Source of the DNA: a virus
Direction: 5' to 3' (one strand)
Length of the DNA: 42,309 nucleotides
IMG/VR virus record: IMGVR_UViG_3300024264_002659
Span: 1-42,309 of that record
The notes below the pieces were generated by a model. That model had not been told where the DNA came from. It made no database searches and saw only the letters and a list, made by a program, of their open reading frames with translations. Below are positions 29,987 to 38,674 of this stretch, piece by piece; position 1 is the stretch's first letter; each line of letters opens with the position of its first letter. The translations under genes and the position numbers were made by a program.

Positions 29987-30906
29987 TAGTTGCCCTGCTT
30001 TCCTTTGGCCACCTTGCTCACTATGTCTTCTGCCTGTTTGGGATCAAACTTCACACCACCAAACGGATCATAGTTCTCCACGTTCTTCCAATAGTCCTCG
30101 TTCCTGTCTCCACGTAGGTCACTCTTGCTACTTTTGCCTTGCACTTTTCTCTTGCCTTTCATGTGGTCCACGTATGCTCCCAGCACACTATTGATGAACA
30201 CGTGATGTCCTTTGACACCTGCACCTTTGCCTATGTCCACTCCGTCGTTGGGTGCTACACGTTTGACACACTGCCAGAACAGGTAACTGTCATGCCATTC
30301 CAGCTCTTTGAATATGGTGTCCTTGATGTAAAGGCCCGTCCAGTACTGCATGAATTCTTTAATCTTTGGATGCTTCTTGTTGTAGCATACCCATCCGCAT
30401 TCCGGATATTTGTCATCCCTGCCCAGGAAGTTTACGAGCTTGTCTTCAGGCAACAGTCCAGTAACGAACTCTGTTGTGATTGGCCTGAATGTGTATGTGT
30501 CGGCATCTAGCCATAGCACATAATCTGTGGTAATTGTTTTTATCGCGTGATCCACTGCAAAGGTCTTGTGTGCGAATCTCACAGCGTCCCATAGGTAAGA
30601 ACCTTTGCCCTTGTCATTTTTGCCTGCGTTAGGGTCTCGTCTGACACCACCCGGTATTTCATTTACCTCACCGTTGGCCACAGGGTCGTCCTTGTGTCTC
30701 TGTTTGAATTTGACCAATTCGATACAGGCATCTTCTATGTTGATAAATTTGATCTTTGGATGTTCTAGTGTTGGTTTCTCGCCCTCGTGATAAGCATATA
30801 GAGTAACGTCGTCTGGCCAGAATTGAATATGGCTTTCCAACATCCTTTTCGCATATGCTGTCCATCTGTTTGGCGGGAAGGTGGTAACTACAGATAATGA
30901 TGTCAT
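29986..30906 (-). CDS. GT-A glycosyltransferase
   Basis: 306 residues from the ATG at 30906, which shares a base with the preceding stop (TAATG). It has a SLSVVTTFPPNRWTAYAKRML start, a GSYLWDAVRFAHKTF helix and the DxD motif in VLWLDADTY (134-136), which binds the metal and nucleotide-sugar. The region GWVCYNKKHPKI and C-terminal DSYLFWQCV fit a small glycosyltransferase of the GT2/GT8-like GT-A type. The C-terminal 60 residues are basic and polar. Sugar unknown. Confidence 0.8.
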   Translation of the reverse strand: MTSLSVVTTFPPNRWTAYAKRMLESHIQFWPDDVTLYAYHEGEKPTLEHPKIKFINIEDACIELVKFKQRHKDDPVANGEVNEIPGGVRRDPNAGKNDKGKGSYLWDAVRFAHKTFAVDHAIKTITTDYVLWLDADTYTFRPITTEFVTGLLPEDKLVNFLGRDDKYPECGWVCYNKKHPKIKEFMQYWTGLYIKDTIFKELEWHDSYLFWQCVKRVAPNDGVDIGKGAGVKGHHVFINSVLGAYVDHMKGKRKVQGKSSKSDLRGDRNEDYWKNVENYDPFGGVKFDPKQAEDIVSKVAKGKQGN

Positions 30907-31889
30907 TATAAGCCTAACCTCTGTTTGAATCTTTTGTACACTGTTCCGTCCCTTATTTCTTGTATGCTCCATAATTTGTAACCCAGATCATTTACCCACT
31001 GTGTCCTGTCGGGTGTCTTTGGTGTTTCTATATCATTGAGATTTTTGTTACACACGTCCCAACACAGTGCAAGATCTGACGTGCAGAACGTTGGTATTCC
31101 CCTTATGCAACTGTCAACACTGGCAGTGGAGTTGTGCGTTACCACAGCATGTGCATTCGCTATTGCTTCCTGGAAATGGAATCTGTAAAACTTCTTTTCA
31201 TCTCCCGCAAAGTGTTGCTGTGTGTACTGAAGCTCAACATCGTCTGGCAAGTCTCCTTTACGTGCCACAATGGATGCGACATGGTTTGGATGCGGACGGA
31301 CTATGAACTTCCTGTCAGTGGCAGGTCTTAGCCTTTCATAAACACTGTTGAACCATTCGATGGGATCTAGTTCGTTCATGCTCCAGTTGTCCTTGGGTTG
31401 CAGTACGAATATTATGGGATCGTCTTGATCAGACTTACGCCATGGTTCGTACTTCACTTTGAATTTTTTCACCATCATCTCCCAACGATCGCTTGGACTG
31501 TTGTCAGATAGGAAGTCGCCGTCGTTCATTGGTGTGTACAAGGACACCCTGAAATGATGATCAGGTGACGTTGACACATTACCAAAACTAGATAAAAGTC
31601 CTCCGTCAAATGTTATCAATGGAATTTTCTTTTCTCTACAGTTATTGGCAAGTTCCCTACGTCTGCCTTTGGTGTGATGCATCTGCTTGTCGCCACCATA
31701 TCCAAACATGGCCGCCATGGGTGCAGTAGGAGTCATCTCGCCTTCCACTGTTGGACCAGTTCTATTTTCGTGTACAATCACGGCTTCGTCACCCGCGGCC
31801 TCTATGCCTTCCTTGAGATGGTAAAGCAACTCGTAACTGTTGCCACGTTTACGGTCCTTCACTGTCCTACGAAAAATTTCAACTTTCAT
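30906..31889 (-). CDS. KpsS/capsule-synthesis-like glycosyltransferase, paralogue C
   Basis: 327 residues, the longest paralogue. Signatures are FIVRPHPNH, VVTHNSTASVDSCIRGIPTF, IETPKTPDRTQW and LGYKLWSIQEIRDGTVY. A middle segment (ITFDGGLLSSFGN, FRVSLYTPMNDGDF) matches the KxGINGI-type region of paralogue B. It overlaps the FkbM gene by 11 nt and the GT-A gene by one base. Function as for the other copies is inferred from family resemblance only. Confidence 0.68.
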   Translation of the reverse strand: MKVEIFRRTVKDRKRGNSYELLYHLKEGIEAAGDEAVIVHENRTGPTVEGEMTPTAPMAAMFGYGGDKQMHHTKGRRRELANNCREKKIPLITFDGGLLSSFGNVSTSPDHHFRVSLYTPMNDGDFLSDNSPSDRWEMMVKKFKVKYEPWRKSDQDDPIIFVLQPKDNWSMNELDPIEWFNSVYERLRPATDRKFIVRPHPNHVASIVARKGDLPDDVELQYTQQHFAGDEKKFYRFHFQEAIANAHAVVTHNSTASVDSCIRGIPTFCTSDLALCWDVCNKNLNDIETPKTPDRTQWVNDLGYKLWSIQEIRDGTVYKRFKQRLGL

Positions 31890-32667
31890 CTACATCCTTC
31901 CTACAAAAAATTACTTCCATCATCGCCTTCAGTCTCTTTCTGTTTACGTACACGTTATATTTGTCTTTGTGCAATTCCACTAGCTCTCTCACTTTATCGA
32001 ACGCCTCATTGTGTGTCATTCCTACATTTAGTTCCATCTCTGCGACCCAGTATTTCACATCTATATCTTTAATTTCTTTACCAACATCGTACCATAATCC
32101 TTCTACGTCTGTTTTTAGTATGTCAATGTGATCCCATCCTAATTCGTCCATGACCGTTTTAATATTTTTACATTCTACTTCTATGTAGCTCTCCGGCCCT
32201 TCGAATGTGTTTACTAGGGAGAAACTAGTACCTATGTCATCTGCACTATTAGTGTCTTCTTGTGCCTTGTAATAAAATTTCATTTTCCCATTAACAGGTG
32301 CATATGCATATGGTTTGAAAGTTAAATTATTTTTTACAATTTCTCTGCTCAACTTATTGCCGTCCGGTAAATCTTTATATATGTGCCATCCACCCCTGTA
32401 AAGTATATCTCCTAGATGCTGGATGGTTTTTGGTGTGGGATCATACATTCTCACATCCAATTGATTGTTATCTATACATATTAGTTTTTCAAAATGAGCA
32501 TCACCTCCCACACCAAAGCTCAATACTTTTTTAGAATTTTTTACCAGTAGTTCCGGTACACAGTAGTTCCTGTAAACCTTGAAGGACTGCTCTTGAAATA
32601 ATTCTTCTTCAAACTTCCTTATACGCTTAACAATTTCTACGTTTTCAGATTTTAACCTATCCGCCAT
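31879..32667 (-). CDS. FkbM-family methyltransferase
   Basis: 262 residues with an FkbM-type signature: VLSFGVGGDAHFE as motif I (47-59), a DVRMYDPT acidic strand, and HIDILKTDVEGLWYDV as the family hallmark. Motif I has SFGVG rather than the usual DIGAN, a moderate departure. It probably methylates a sugar hydroxyl. It overlaps neighbouring KpsS-like genes at both ends (10-11 nt), pairing with them in translation. Confidence 0.8.
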   Translation of the reverse strand: MADRLKSENVEIVKRIRKFEEELFQEQSFKVYRNYCVPELLVKNSKKVLSFGVGGDAHFEKLICIDNNQLDVRMYDPTPKTIQHLGDILYRGGWHIYKDLPDGNKLSREIVKNNLTFKPYAYAPVNGKMKFYYKAQEDTNSADDIGTSFSLVNTFEGPESYIEVECKNIKTVMDELGWDHIDILKTDVEGLWYDVGKEIKDIDVKYWVAEMELNVGMTHNEAFDKVRELVELHKDKYNVYVNRKRLKAMMEVIFCRKDVDES

Positions 32668-33466
32668 TTAACATTCTCCATGCTGTGCCGTTTGCCATTT
32701 CTTGTAGTGTCCAGTTATTATACGCTAGACTGCTGAATAATGCAATCCTATCTCCGTATTTAGGTGTTTCTATCTTGCCGAAATCCGTCTCAGATATGGG
32801 AGCGGCCGCACTGTTGTTGGGATCACAGAACACAGGAACACCGTTTGCCAGGCTAGCAATCATGGTGTTGGAGTTGTAAGTCACTGTTGCATGGTAATCG
32901 CCCCAATTGATATTGCCCTTGTGTACAGTTGGCCTGTCTACTTTTACCGTTGCACCAACATGATCGATTTTGATTGTTGGATTGTATGGTTTTTCCCTTA
33001 CGTCTATTTCTCTGTCAGTGTTCTGTTTGAGTATCATCAATGTGTTGGTTAGCCAATCGTTAGCATCAAAGAAGTTCGCTATTGCATTGGTTGGCGGTAG
33101 GACAAGAATTTTCTTGCCCTTGTTCCATGGTTTGAGATCTTGTTTGAAATGTTTTTCATACCTGTCTGTGGGTCTCTGTTGTAGTATGTTCTGACAGTGT
33201 TTGTTCTTGGTTATACGCAACCAGTGTGGACTGTCATGTGCATTGGTGAAATACCCATGGTCCATGAAATAGAAATCTCTGTGTTCCTTCTCACACCATT
33301 TGTACACTTCACCAGACCCCGCCAGTATGCCGTACATGATTAATGTGTCTTGGGGTAATGATTTTAAATCTCTGAATTGGTAAATCTTGCCTTGTCCGGA
33401 GCCACGAACGAAAGCATCAACGTAACGCTGTGTCCGTGGTTTAGTTGTGTGTATTCCTGAAATCAT
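32657..33466 (-). CDS. KpsS/capsule-synthesis-like glycosyltransferase, paralogue D
   Basis: 269 residues, a more divergent member. RPHP is replaced by VREKPYN, followed by ATVTYNSNTMIASLANGVPVFCD, IETPKYGDR and LAYNNWTLQEMANGTAW. The N-terminus includes YFMDHGYFTNAH, a motif paralleled by WFTDTPYFGRF in paralogue E. Changed His in the RPHP motif may alter or abolish activity. It overlaps the oxygenase and FkbM genes. Confidence 0.65.
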   Translation of the reverse strand: MISGIHTTKPRTQRYVDAFVRGSGQGKIYQFRDLKSLPQDTLIMYGILAGSGEVYKWCEKEHRDFYFMDHGYFTNAHDSPHWLRITKNKHCQNILQQRPTDRYEKHFKQDLKPWNKGKKILVLPPTNAIANFFDANDWLTNTLMILKQNTDREIDVREKPYNPTIKIDHVGATVKVDRPTVHKGNINWGDYHATVTYNSNTMIASLANGVPVFCDPNNSAAAPISETDFGKIETPKYGDRIALFSSLAYNNWTLQEMANGTAWRMLNGG

Positions 33467-34206
33467 TTTTCGTTTACCGTGAACATGTGTGACCTACTTG
33501 CTCTACTGTATTCTGCAATTATGTTTACACTGCGTCTATGTAAACTTGCATTTATTCTTGGAGTCACTCCGTGTATTGCTTTAGTCGAATTATTTACGAA
33601 CATCACGAATGTGTTTGCTTTGTATGGAACTGTTGTGAAAACACTTCCAAGGTTGTGTTCAAAAATTTGTCTTCCCTTCTTCATGTCCACGTCCTGTACG
33701 GGATCAACAGAATTATAGATCTGAAATTCACCTCCTGTACTTGTGTCATCATTGTATGGCATATACAATAGCCCTGCATATATTTCTCTTGGGTTGTCTA
33801 TGTGAGGTGATCTTGTCGTTGTCGCAATGGGCTTGTGCATAACAGTTTGACAATCTGTCCAAATGTGAGCAGACTTATCAACCCAACCCCTAGGTCCCAG
33901 TTCTGGATTATCATGTTTGATGTATTCAGAGAACACAGTTTTTACTTCATTATAGAACGTCATCGATGTATGATATTTGGTGAATTCCTTCCATATATTG
34001 GAAACTTTTCCCGGCTTCAACATCTCATCTGCTTTCAGCCTGTAACATATGCCTGAATCAAACGGCTCCGTGGATAACAGTTGTTCTTTGGGCCACTCCT
34101 TCTCAAGTTGATCGTATACGTCATGGGGTAGTGCATCCTCAATCACAAAATGTGGATAAGGCTCTAGCACAAGTTCAGGTTTCTTTTGTAGCACTGATAG
34201 GTTCAT
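33463..34206 (-). CDS. 2-oxoglutarate/Fe(II) oxygenase
   Basis: 247 residues of the prolyl-hydroxylase-like 2OG-FeII oxygenase superfamily. Iron ligands are His135 and Asp137 (PHIDNP) and His212 (IHGVTP); Arg224/225 (HRRSVNI) binds 2-oxoglutarate. The intervening strands LLYMPY and GGEFQIY complete the jelly roll. Such enzymes hydroxylate proteins, lipids or sugars. It sits second in the glycan operon, overlapping the GT61 gene by an ATGA junction, so a hydroxylated glycan or lipid carrier is possible. Confidence 0.87.
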   Translation of the reverse strand: MNLSVLQKKPELVLEPYPHFVIEDALPHDVYDQLEKEWPKEQLLSTEPFDSGICYRLKADEMLKPGKVSNIWKEFTKYHTSMTFYNEVKTVFSEYIKHDNPELGPRGWVDKSAHIWTDCQTVMHKPIATTTRSPHIDNPREIYAGLLYMPYNDDTSTGGEFQIYNSVDPVQDVDMKKGRQIFEHNLGSVFTTVPYKANTFVMFVNNSTKAIHGVTPRINASLHRRSVNIIAEYSRASRSHMFTVNEK

Positions 34207-35291
34207 TCTAGGTGCTCCATAATTTCGGGTATGTTAATCTTGAAGTTGATCATGTCGCTAAATCTTTTCACTCCTTGTAATTTTTTTCCTTTATCTCGTG
34301 GTATGTCTACAATGTCCGCTAGGTAAAGTTTATGTTTCAAATTTAAGTTGTGTGATAGCAATGGATAAACTTTCTTGTGTATCATGTTTTTGGCTTGGAT
34401 CTCTATGACTTTTGTTCCGGGTTGGCACCATAAGAGATTGATCAGGCCTGCTCCGTGTGCCGCCAGCACATGTGATGCTTCCGCAAATGTTTTTATCTGA
34501 TCCTTTATACTTAGATTTTCAAGTGTGACAGTCTCCCATCCTTTTAGTTTTAGTAACAATTCGTCTGAGTTTAACATCCTTCTGGTTTTGGCCCCCGGCC
34601 TTAGCACGACTATTTTCCTATGAGGTTTTACTCCCTCAATATTGGTCAACCCTTTGAAATGTCGCAACCATGGAGCAAGAGCCGGGGTGGTTATACCATC
34701 TCTCACATTGCTCATGCTAGGCACTATTAGATGTTTGAATTGCCATGTTTCTCCTTTGGGCATTGTAACTATTTTTACATCTGGGAAAAGTTCTTTACAT
34801 ACTTTTTCAAAATATGTACTATGGTTGGCTAGCACAAAGCAATATCTAGCAAAGTTTGTTGACCATCTTTTCTCTAACAATCTAAACTTGGATATAACAT
34901 CAATCCAAATGTGCCATGGATTTTCTTTGCTGTCGTCGTCTACAGGCAACCATACATAAGTTCCGGTCTCATGAAAGAATTTAGTGACCGGTGGCAGTAT
35001 CACATCCACCTTGTCATCCCATTCCGTCCAGAGTTTGTGGCTCTTGTGTGGCTTGTGTCTGCTCTTGTGTGTCAGTTTCCACACATGCTCTGTTATCAAT
35101 TTATTTTCTCTGGTCAACAACAACGGGCAGGTATGCACTTTGCAGTTATGGAACTCCGCCACGAATGTTGGTAAACTTGTGAAGTGTGGATCTATGGAAT
35201 CATGGTAGGGCACGGTGTAATTGTATTCCGGGTCCACCGTCTCCCAACGGTCGAGGAAATACTTCAGCGAGTTTATGTTTTTGGCTAACAT
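34203..35291 (-). CDS. GT61-family glycosyltransferase
   Basis: 362 residues from the ATG at 35291. The frame is open to 35459, but that extension crosses the divergent promoter and gene, so the internal ATG is preferred. Family features are KIVVLRPGAKTRRMLN (donor-site region), LENLSIKDQIKTFAEASHVL and AAHGAGLINLLWCQPG, the DUF563/GT61 hallmark. GT61 enzymes transfer xylose, GlcNAc or related sugars in polysaccharide synthesis. It heads an eight-gene operon ending at 28368. Confidence 0.87.
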   Translation of the reverse strand: MLAKNINSLKYFLDRWETVDPEYNYTVPYHDSIDPHFTSLPTFVAEFHNCKVHTCPLLLTRENKLITEHVWKLTHKSRHKPHKSHKLWTEWDDKVDVILPPVTKFFHETGTYVWLPVDDDSKENPWHIWIDVISKFRLLEKRWSTNFARYCFVLANHSTYFEKVCKELFPDVKIVTMPKGETWQFKHLIVPSMSNVRDGITTPALAPWLRHFKGLTNIEGVKPHRKIVVLRPGAKTRRMLNSDELLLKLKGWETVTLENLSIKDQIKTFAEASHVLAAHGAGLINLLWCQPGTKVIEIQAKNMIHKKVYPLLSHNLNLKHKLYLADIVDIPRDKGKKLQGVKRFSDMINFKINIPEIMEHLE

Positions 35292-35309
35292 TTTATTAAT
35301 AATTATGTT

Positions 35310-35338
35310 ATAGTACACTATTATGATATTATTCTCAA
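35310..35338 (-). promoter_or_regulatory. Divergent promoter region of the glycan operon
   Basis: On the minus strand TTGAGA (35333-35338) and TACTAT (35310-35315) are 17 bp apart, about 19 nt before the ATG at 35291. The reverse reading of the same bases gives TATAGT (35309-35314), a -10 candidate 8 nt before the plus-strand ATG at 35323, without a clear -35. One symmetric element may serve both directions. Confidence 0.55.
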
Positions 35339-35988
35339 ACGGTTGCAGTTTCCTGACTCCCAGACCCAAGGACGGTGTGGACACTTTTACCAGCAAGTTA
35401 ATTGCTGAAAAGTATGGTATGGAACTTGCCAACATAGCGATGGGAGGTCGGGGGAACACGAGGGTAAGTTTCTCATCAAAGGTATGGCTTGAACAAAATC
35501 AAGACAAGGATGTATTCGCTGTGATAGGATGGTCCAGTGCAGTCAGGAATGACTACTTAACGGATGACGGCTGGAAGAAAGGTCGCGTACCAGGCACAGA
35601 TCTCACTTGGCGTACCTGGAAGACATTAGACAACGTTAGTTTTATCAGGAGCCACAAAGGGTGGGATATTGAAAATAATTTAGCAATGAATTTTTTAGAA
35701 AATGTTTTTGACCTACAAAATTATTTTGAACGTAAGCGAATACCTTATGTGATGTATAACTCACTGCCCAACGATTTTGGTAATGGCACAGCAGATTTTG
35801 AAGTCATCAGGAACGCGATAAACATGGATAGATTCTTCAGTCCAACAGTTAGTCATTTAGAATTTGTCATGGACAAGAACTTGATAGTAAGTCCAAATGA
35901 TCCACACCCATCGGCAGAAGGACACCAACAATGGGCAACACAACTAACGGAATTTATAGATGCTAACAATCTACGCACCATTCAGTAA
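35323..35988 (+). CDS. SGNH-like protein, paralogue of 13703
   Basis: 221 residues with the same blocks as the gene at 13703: FSNGCSF (Ser nucleophile), MGGRGNTRV, VIGWSS and C-terminal NDPHPSAEGHQQWA with the Asp-x-His pair. It also shares the NxFxLQNYFxxxxIPYVxYNxLxND segment. It is shorter because a middle loop is missing. It leads a three-gene plus-strand unit with paralogue E and an FkbM methyltransferase. Probably an acyl hydrolase or transferase on a glycan. Confidence 0.72.
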   Translation: MILFSNGCSFLTPRPKDGVDTFTSKLIAEKYGMELANIAMGGRGNTRVSFSSKVWLEQNQDKDVFAVIGWSSAVRNDYLTDDGWKKGRVPGTDLTWRTWKTLDNVSFIRSHKGWDIENNLAMNFLENVFDLQNYFERKRIPYVMYNSLPNDFGNGTADFEVIRNAINMDRFFSPTVSHLEFVMDKNLIVSPNDPHPSAEGHQQWATQLTEFIDANNLRTIQ

Positions 35989-36772
35989 TAAGAAAAGCAA
36001 GGCATGGGAGGTGTTCAACGGTGTTGAGAAGTCGTGGCCAGATCAGATTACGAAGTTAGATAATGCTGTGGAAACGGATCCTGTGAGCAACAGCATGTTT
36101 TGGGGATTCGTCGGCAACAACAGGGAGATGGTCAAGAAGTTGGAAGCACGTAATCACAACTACTGGTTCACTGACACACCTTACTTTGGAAGATTCGATA
36201 ACAACAACCTGAAACCCGACAATCATTATTGGCGTGTGTGTAAGAATGCCATACACGTGCCTTACATAAAAAATTGCAAAGCAGATAGATTTGAGAAGTT
36301 TGGAATGAAGATCAAGGCACCAAACTTTGCAGGCAAACACGTTTTGGTCTGTCCCAGTTCAACAGGTATCCACCAATACCTGAACAGACCCAATTGGACT
36401 AATGAGACAATTGAACAGATTAAGAGATACACGGACAGACCTATCAAACTTCGACACAAACCTAGGGGAAGGGGTACGTCAGGGCCAAGTGAGGCCAAGG
36501 CACCCCTGTCCGAGGACCTCAAGGAAGCGTGGTGTGTGGTCACAAGTTGTAGCATAGTGGCCGTGGAGGCCATGTGTGAAGGAATACCCGTGTTCTGTGA
36601 TAATAAGAGTTTCGCTGTCGATGTCGGGAACGTTGAATTGTCAGACATCGAGAATCCCTACTACGGTGGGCCTGAACCTTGGCTGTACAGCCTAGCATAC
36701 CAGCAGTTCACACCAGAAGAGATAACCAATGGCACGGCGGTAGAAATACTAATGGACAAAGGAATACTATGA
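35960..36772 (+). CDS. KpsS/capsule-synthesis-like glycosyltransferase, paralogue E
   Basis: 270 residues. The family signature is present with RHKPR in place of RPHP, then VVTSCSIVAVEAMCEGIPVFCD, DIENPYYGG and LAYQQFTPEEITNGTAV. The N-terminal WFTDTPYFGRF motif parallels paralogue D. It starts inside the end of the SGNH gene (29-nt overlap) and overlaps the methyltransferase by an ATGA junction. Substrate unknown. Confidence 0.65.
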   Translation: MLTIYAPFSNKKSKAWEVFNGVEKSWPDQITKLDNAVETDPVSNSMFWGFVGNNREMVKKLEARNHNYWFTDTPYFGRFDNNNLKPDNHYWRVCKNAIHVPYIKNCKADRFEKFGMKIKAPNFAGKHVLVCPSSTGIHQYLNRPNWTNETIEQIKRYTDRPIKLRHKPRGRGTSGPSEAKAPLSEDLKEAWCVVTSCSIVAVEAMCEGIPVFCDNKSFAVDVGNVELSDIENPYYGGPEPWLYSLAYQQFTPEEITNGTAVEILMDKGIL

Positions 36773-37374
36773 TGTATGATTATCTAAAAAATCTCAAATC
36801 CAAACAAGAGTTCATGCCTTCGAGGATACTGGATATAGGTGCGTGGAATGGATTCTGGACCAAAAACGTTAAACTCATTTGGCCCGATGCTCATTACACA
36901 TGCATTGAAGCGGGGCCAAAACACGAGAAAAGATTAAAAGAAGTAACCAATGATTATCATATTGCTGTGCTTGGAGACAGTGACAGAGAAATTAAAATGT
37001 ACCTGCGTGAAATTGACAAGGGAAATAGGAAGAAGGTGACATACACCAAAGGTTCAACCGTTTTTAGTATTTTCAAAGACTATGAGATTAGACAGATGAA
37101 AACGTTGGACCAATTAGTGGGTAAGGATGCCCAGTATGATTTGATCAAACAGGATGTTCAGGGTGCTGAGATAATGATCATGAATGGTGCTCCTGACATA
37201 TTCACACGTGCCAAGTATGTGATACAGGAAGTTAATCTATACAAGGATGAGCAGTTTCCGGAGATGCCATCGGAAAATGAAATGGACGAATACATGTTCC
37301 AATTAGGATTCAATGATAGTGAAGTGATCGAGCATAAGGAAAACGCCGATCAGATAGATAAGATTTATTTTTAA
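36769..37374 (+). CDS. FkbM-family methyltransferase
   Basis: 201 residues from the ATG at 36769, which overlaps the preceding stop (ATGA); the frame extension upstream to 36679 lies in the neighbouring gene. Motif I is ILDIGAWNGFWTKN, followed by CIEAGP, and the FkbM signature appears as YDLIKQDVQGAEIMIMNGA, where the usual DVEG is DVQG. It completes the plus-strand cassette of SGNH, KpsS-like and methyltransferase. Confidence 0.82.
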   Translation: MMYDYLKNLKSKQEFMPSRILDIGAWNGFWTKNVKLIWPDAHYTCIEAGPKHEKRLKEVTNDYHIAVLGDSDREIKMYLREIDKGNRKKVTYTKGSTVFSIFKDYEIRQMKTLDQLVGKDAQYDLIKQDVQGAEIMIMNGAPDIFTRAKYVIQEVNLYKDEQFPEMPSENEMDEYMFQLGFNDSEVIEHKENADQIDKIYF

Positions 37375-37376
37375 TT

Positions 37377-38051
37377 CTACGAACTGAACAGATTTATAAG
37401 TTCCTTCTTCCAGTCGTCAGCGTATTCACAATCTCTGTAACCGTCAAACCACGGACCGCCTTCTGTGTAGTGTAGAATTTTAGGTGTGCCGTCTTTGGGT
37501 TCTTTGTACCACTCGACCAACCAATTGTATTCTAGTGGCAACGAACCTATCTCATTGTCTTCCAACCAACTGAACCTGTGTAGGAACTTTGGCGATTCTT
37601 CGTTCAGCAACTCCGGTGTTAGTATTTTGTTCTTTGGATGTTCGCAGTTCCAAAGCACCATGCTGGACCAGTTTTTTCTTGGATAAGAAGTCTGTACTTG
37701 TCCGTCCATCTTGGTCGTTTCCTTGGGTGTGTAATCGTGTTGCACAACCACAACGGCCTTGCTTGAATCACAGTATTTTACAAGTTCATGACTCGGTATC
37801 TTCCAAAGGAAGTCACAATCACAGAACACCGCCCACCCCTTGAAGTCGTTCATGTAAGGGACAAAGAATCTAGTAAAAGTAAACTCGGTTGATGCCAGTT
37901 TGTCTACAGGCCTGGTGTATATTCCTTGGTCACGCATCTGTTTTTGTTTGAGGGGTATTACTTCTGCCGACGGGTCTCTACGTTTGATCGAGTGTTCACA
38001 CACTTGGTATGCTATGTCTTCTCTGCTGTCGTGCCCAACGTAAATTTTCAT
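37377..38051 (-). CDS. GT8-like glycosyltransferase
   Basis: 224 residues from the ATG at 38051, which overlaps the preceding HAD stop by an ATGA junction. The start MKIYVGHDSREDIAYQVCEH and the FCDCDFLW motif (Asp78 and Asp80, DxD) fit a GT-A enzyme of the GT8-like group. The C-terminus has PKILHYTEGGPWFDGY, the His-containing region that closes the active site in GT8 enzymes. It is the last gene of the unit with UvsY and HAD genes. Confidence 0.8.
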   Translation of the reverse strand: MKIYVGHDSREDIAYQVCEHSIKRRDPSAEVIPLKQKQMRDQGIYTRPVDKLASTEFTFTRFFVPYMNDFKGWAVFCDCDFLWKIPSHELVKYCDSSKAVVVVQHDYTPKETTKMDGQVQTSYPRKNWSSMVLWNCEHPKNKILTPELLNEESPKFLHRFSWLEDNEIGSLPLEYNWLVEWYKEPKDGTPKILHYTEGGPWFDGYRDCEYADDWKKELINLFSS

Positions 38052-38674
38052 TTTCTTCCTGAAACTATTTGGTGTATGTCTTTCCAATTACTTACACGGA
38101 TAATGTCAGGATGATCAAAGTCTTGATTGTATGGGTGGTCAATTAATATAGGCTTTAAACCGTATTTGAGCCCGGCTACAGCGTTGTTTGGCTTGTCCTC
38201 GACCCAATACAGCCCGGTATCATGGAACTCCGCTAAAGCACCGTCTTTGTCAGCACCTGTACCTAGTATATGGTAATTTGTGAACACATGATCACCAAAC
38301 AGTTCTCCCAGTCTTCTCTTACGCAACTGCTGTGCTGGTATGTCTGATGTCTGTGATGTTATCGGTATGAACGTCCACCCTTCAGCCGCTAACAGTTTTA
38401 CCCAAGTCTGTGATTCGAGCATCGGTCTCTGTGTTCCCATCCAAGCACTCCTGTTAAACTCCCTAATGTGCTTCCTGATCTCATCTTTGGTCACACCGAA
38501 ACGTTCTGCCATCTCGTATGTATTCTGTTTGTCTGGCAGTAGTCTGTGTGGGTGATATCTTGCACCTCTCTCGTCAAACAGTGTTTTCTGCAACATCCAT
38601 TTAGTGAAGTGATGTTCCCATTCCAACAGTACACCGTCTACGTCTGTGAGTATTATTCTATTTGATGTCGGCAT
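38048..38674 (-). CDS. HAD-superfamily phosphatase-like protein
   Basis: 208 residues from the ATG at 38674 (GGAAG precedes it; the longer frame would overlap uvsY further). HAD motifs are TDVDGVLL (Asp11/Asp13), PITSQT (motif II), a KDG lysine, and YWVEDKPNN (motif IV). HAD enzymes dephosphorylate sugars, nucleotides or proteins. It is placed between uvsY and a glycosyltransferase, so its substrate could be either a nucleotide or a sugar phosphate. Confidence 0.82.
   Translation of the reverse strand: MPTSNRIILTDVDGVLLEWEHHFTKWMLQKTLFDERGARYHPHRLLPDKQNTYEMAERFGVTKDEIRKHIREFNRSAWMGTQRPMLESQTWVKLLAAEGWTFIPITSQTSDIPAQQLRKRRLGELFGDHVFTNYHILGTGADKDGALAEFHDTGLYWVEDKPNNAVAGLKYGLKPILIDHPYNQDFDHPDIIRVSNWKDIHQIVSGRK

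Noticed and set aside
35292-35459. Longer N-terminus for the GT61 gene
   Set aside because: It crosses the divergent promoter region and the start of the SGNH gene; the ATG at 35291 gives the normal family length.
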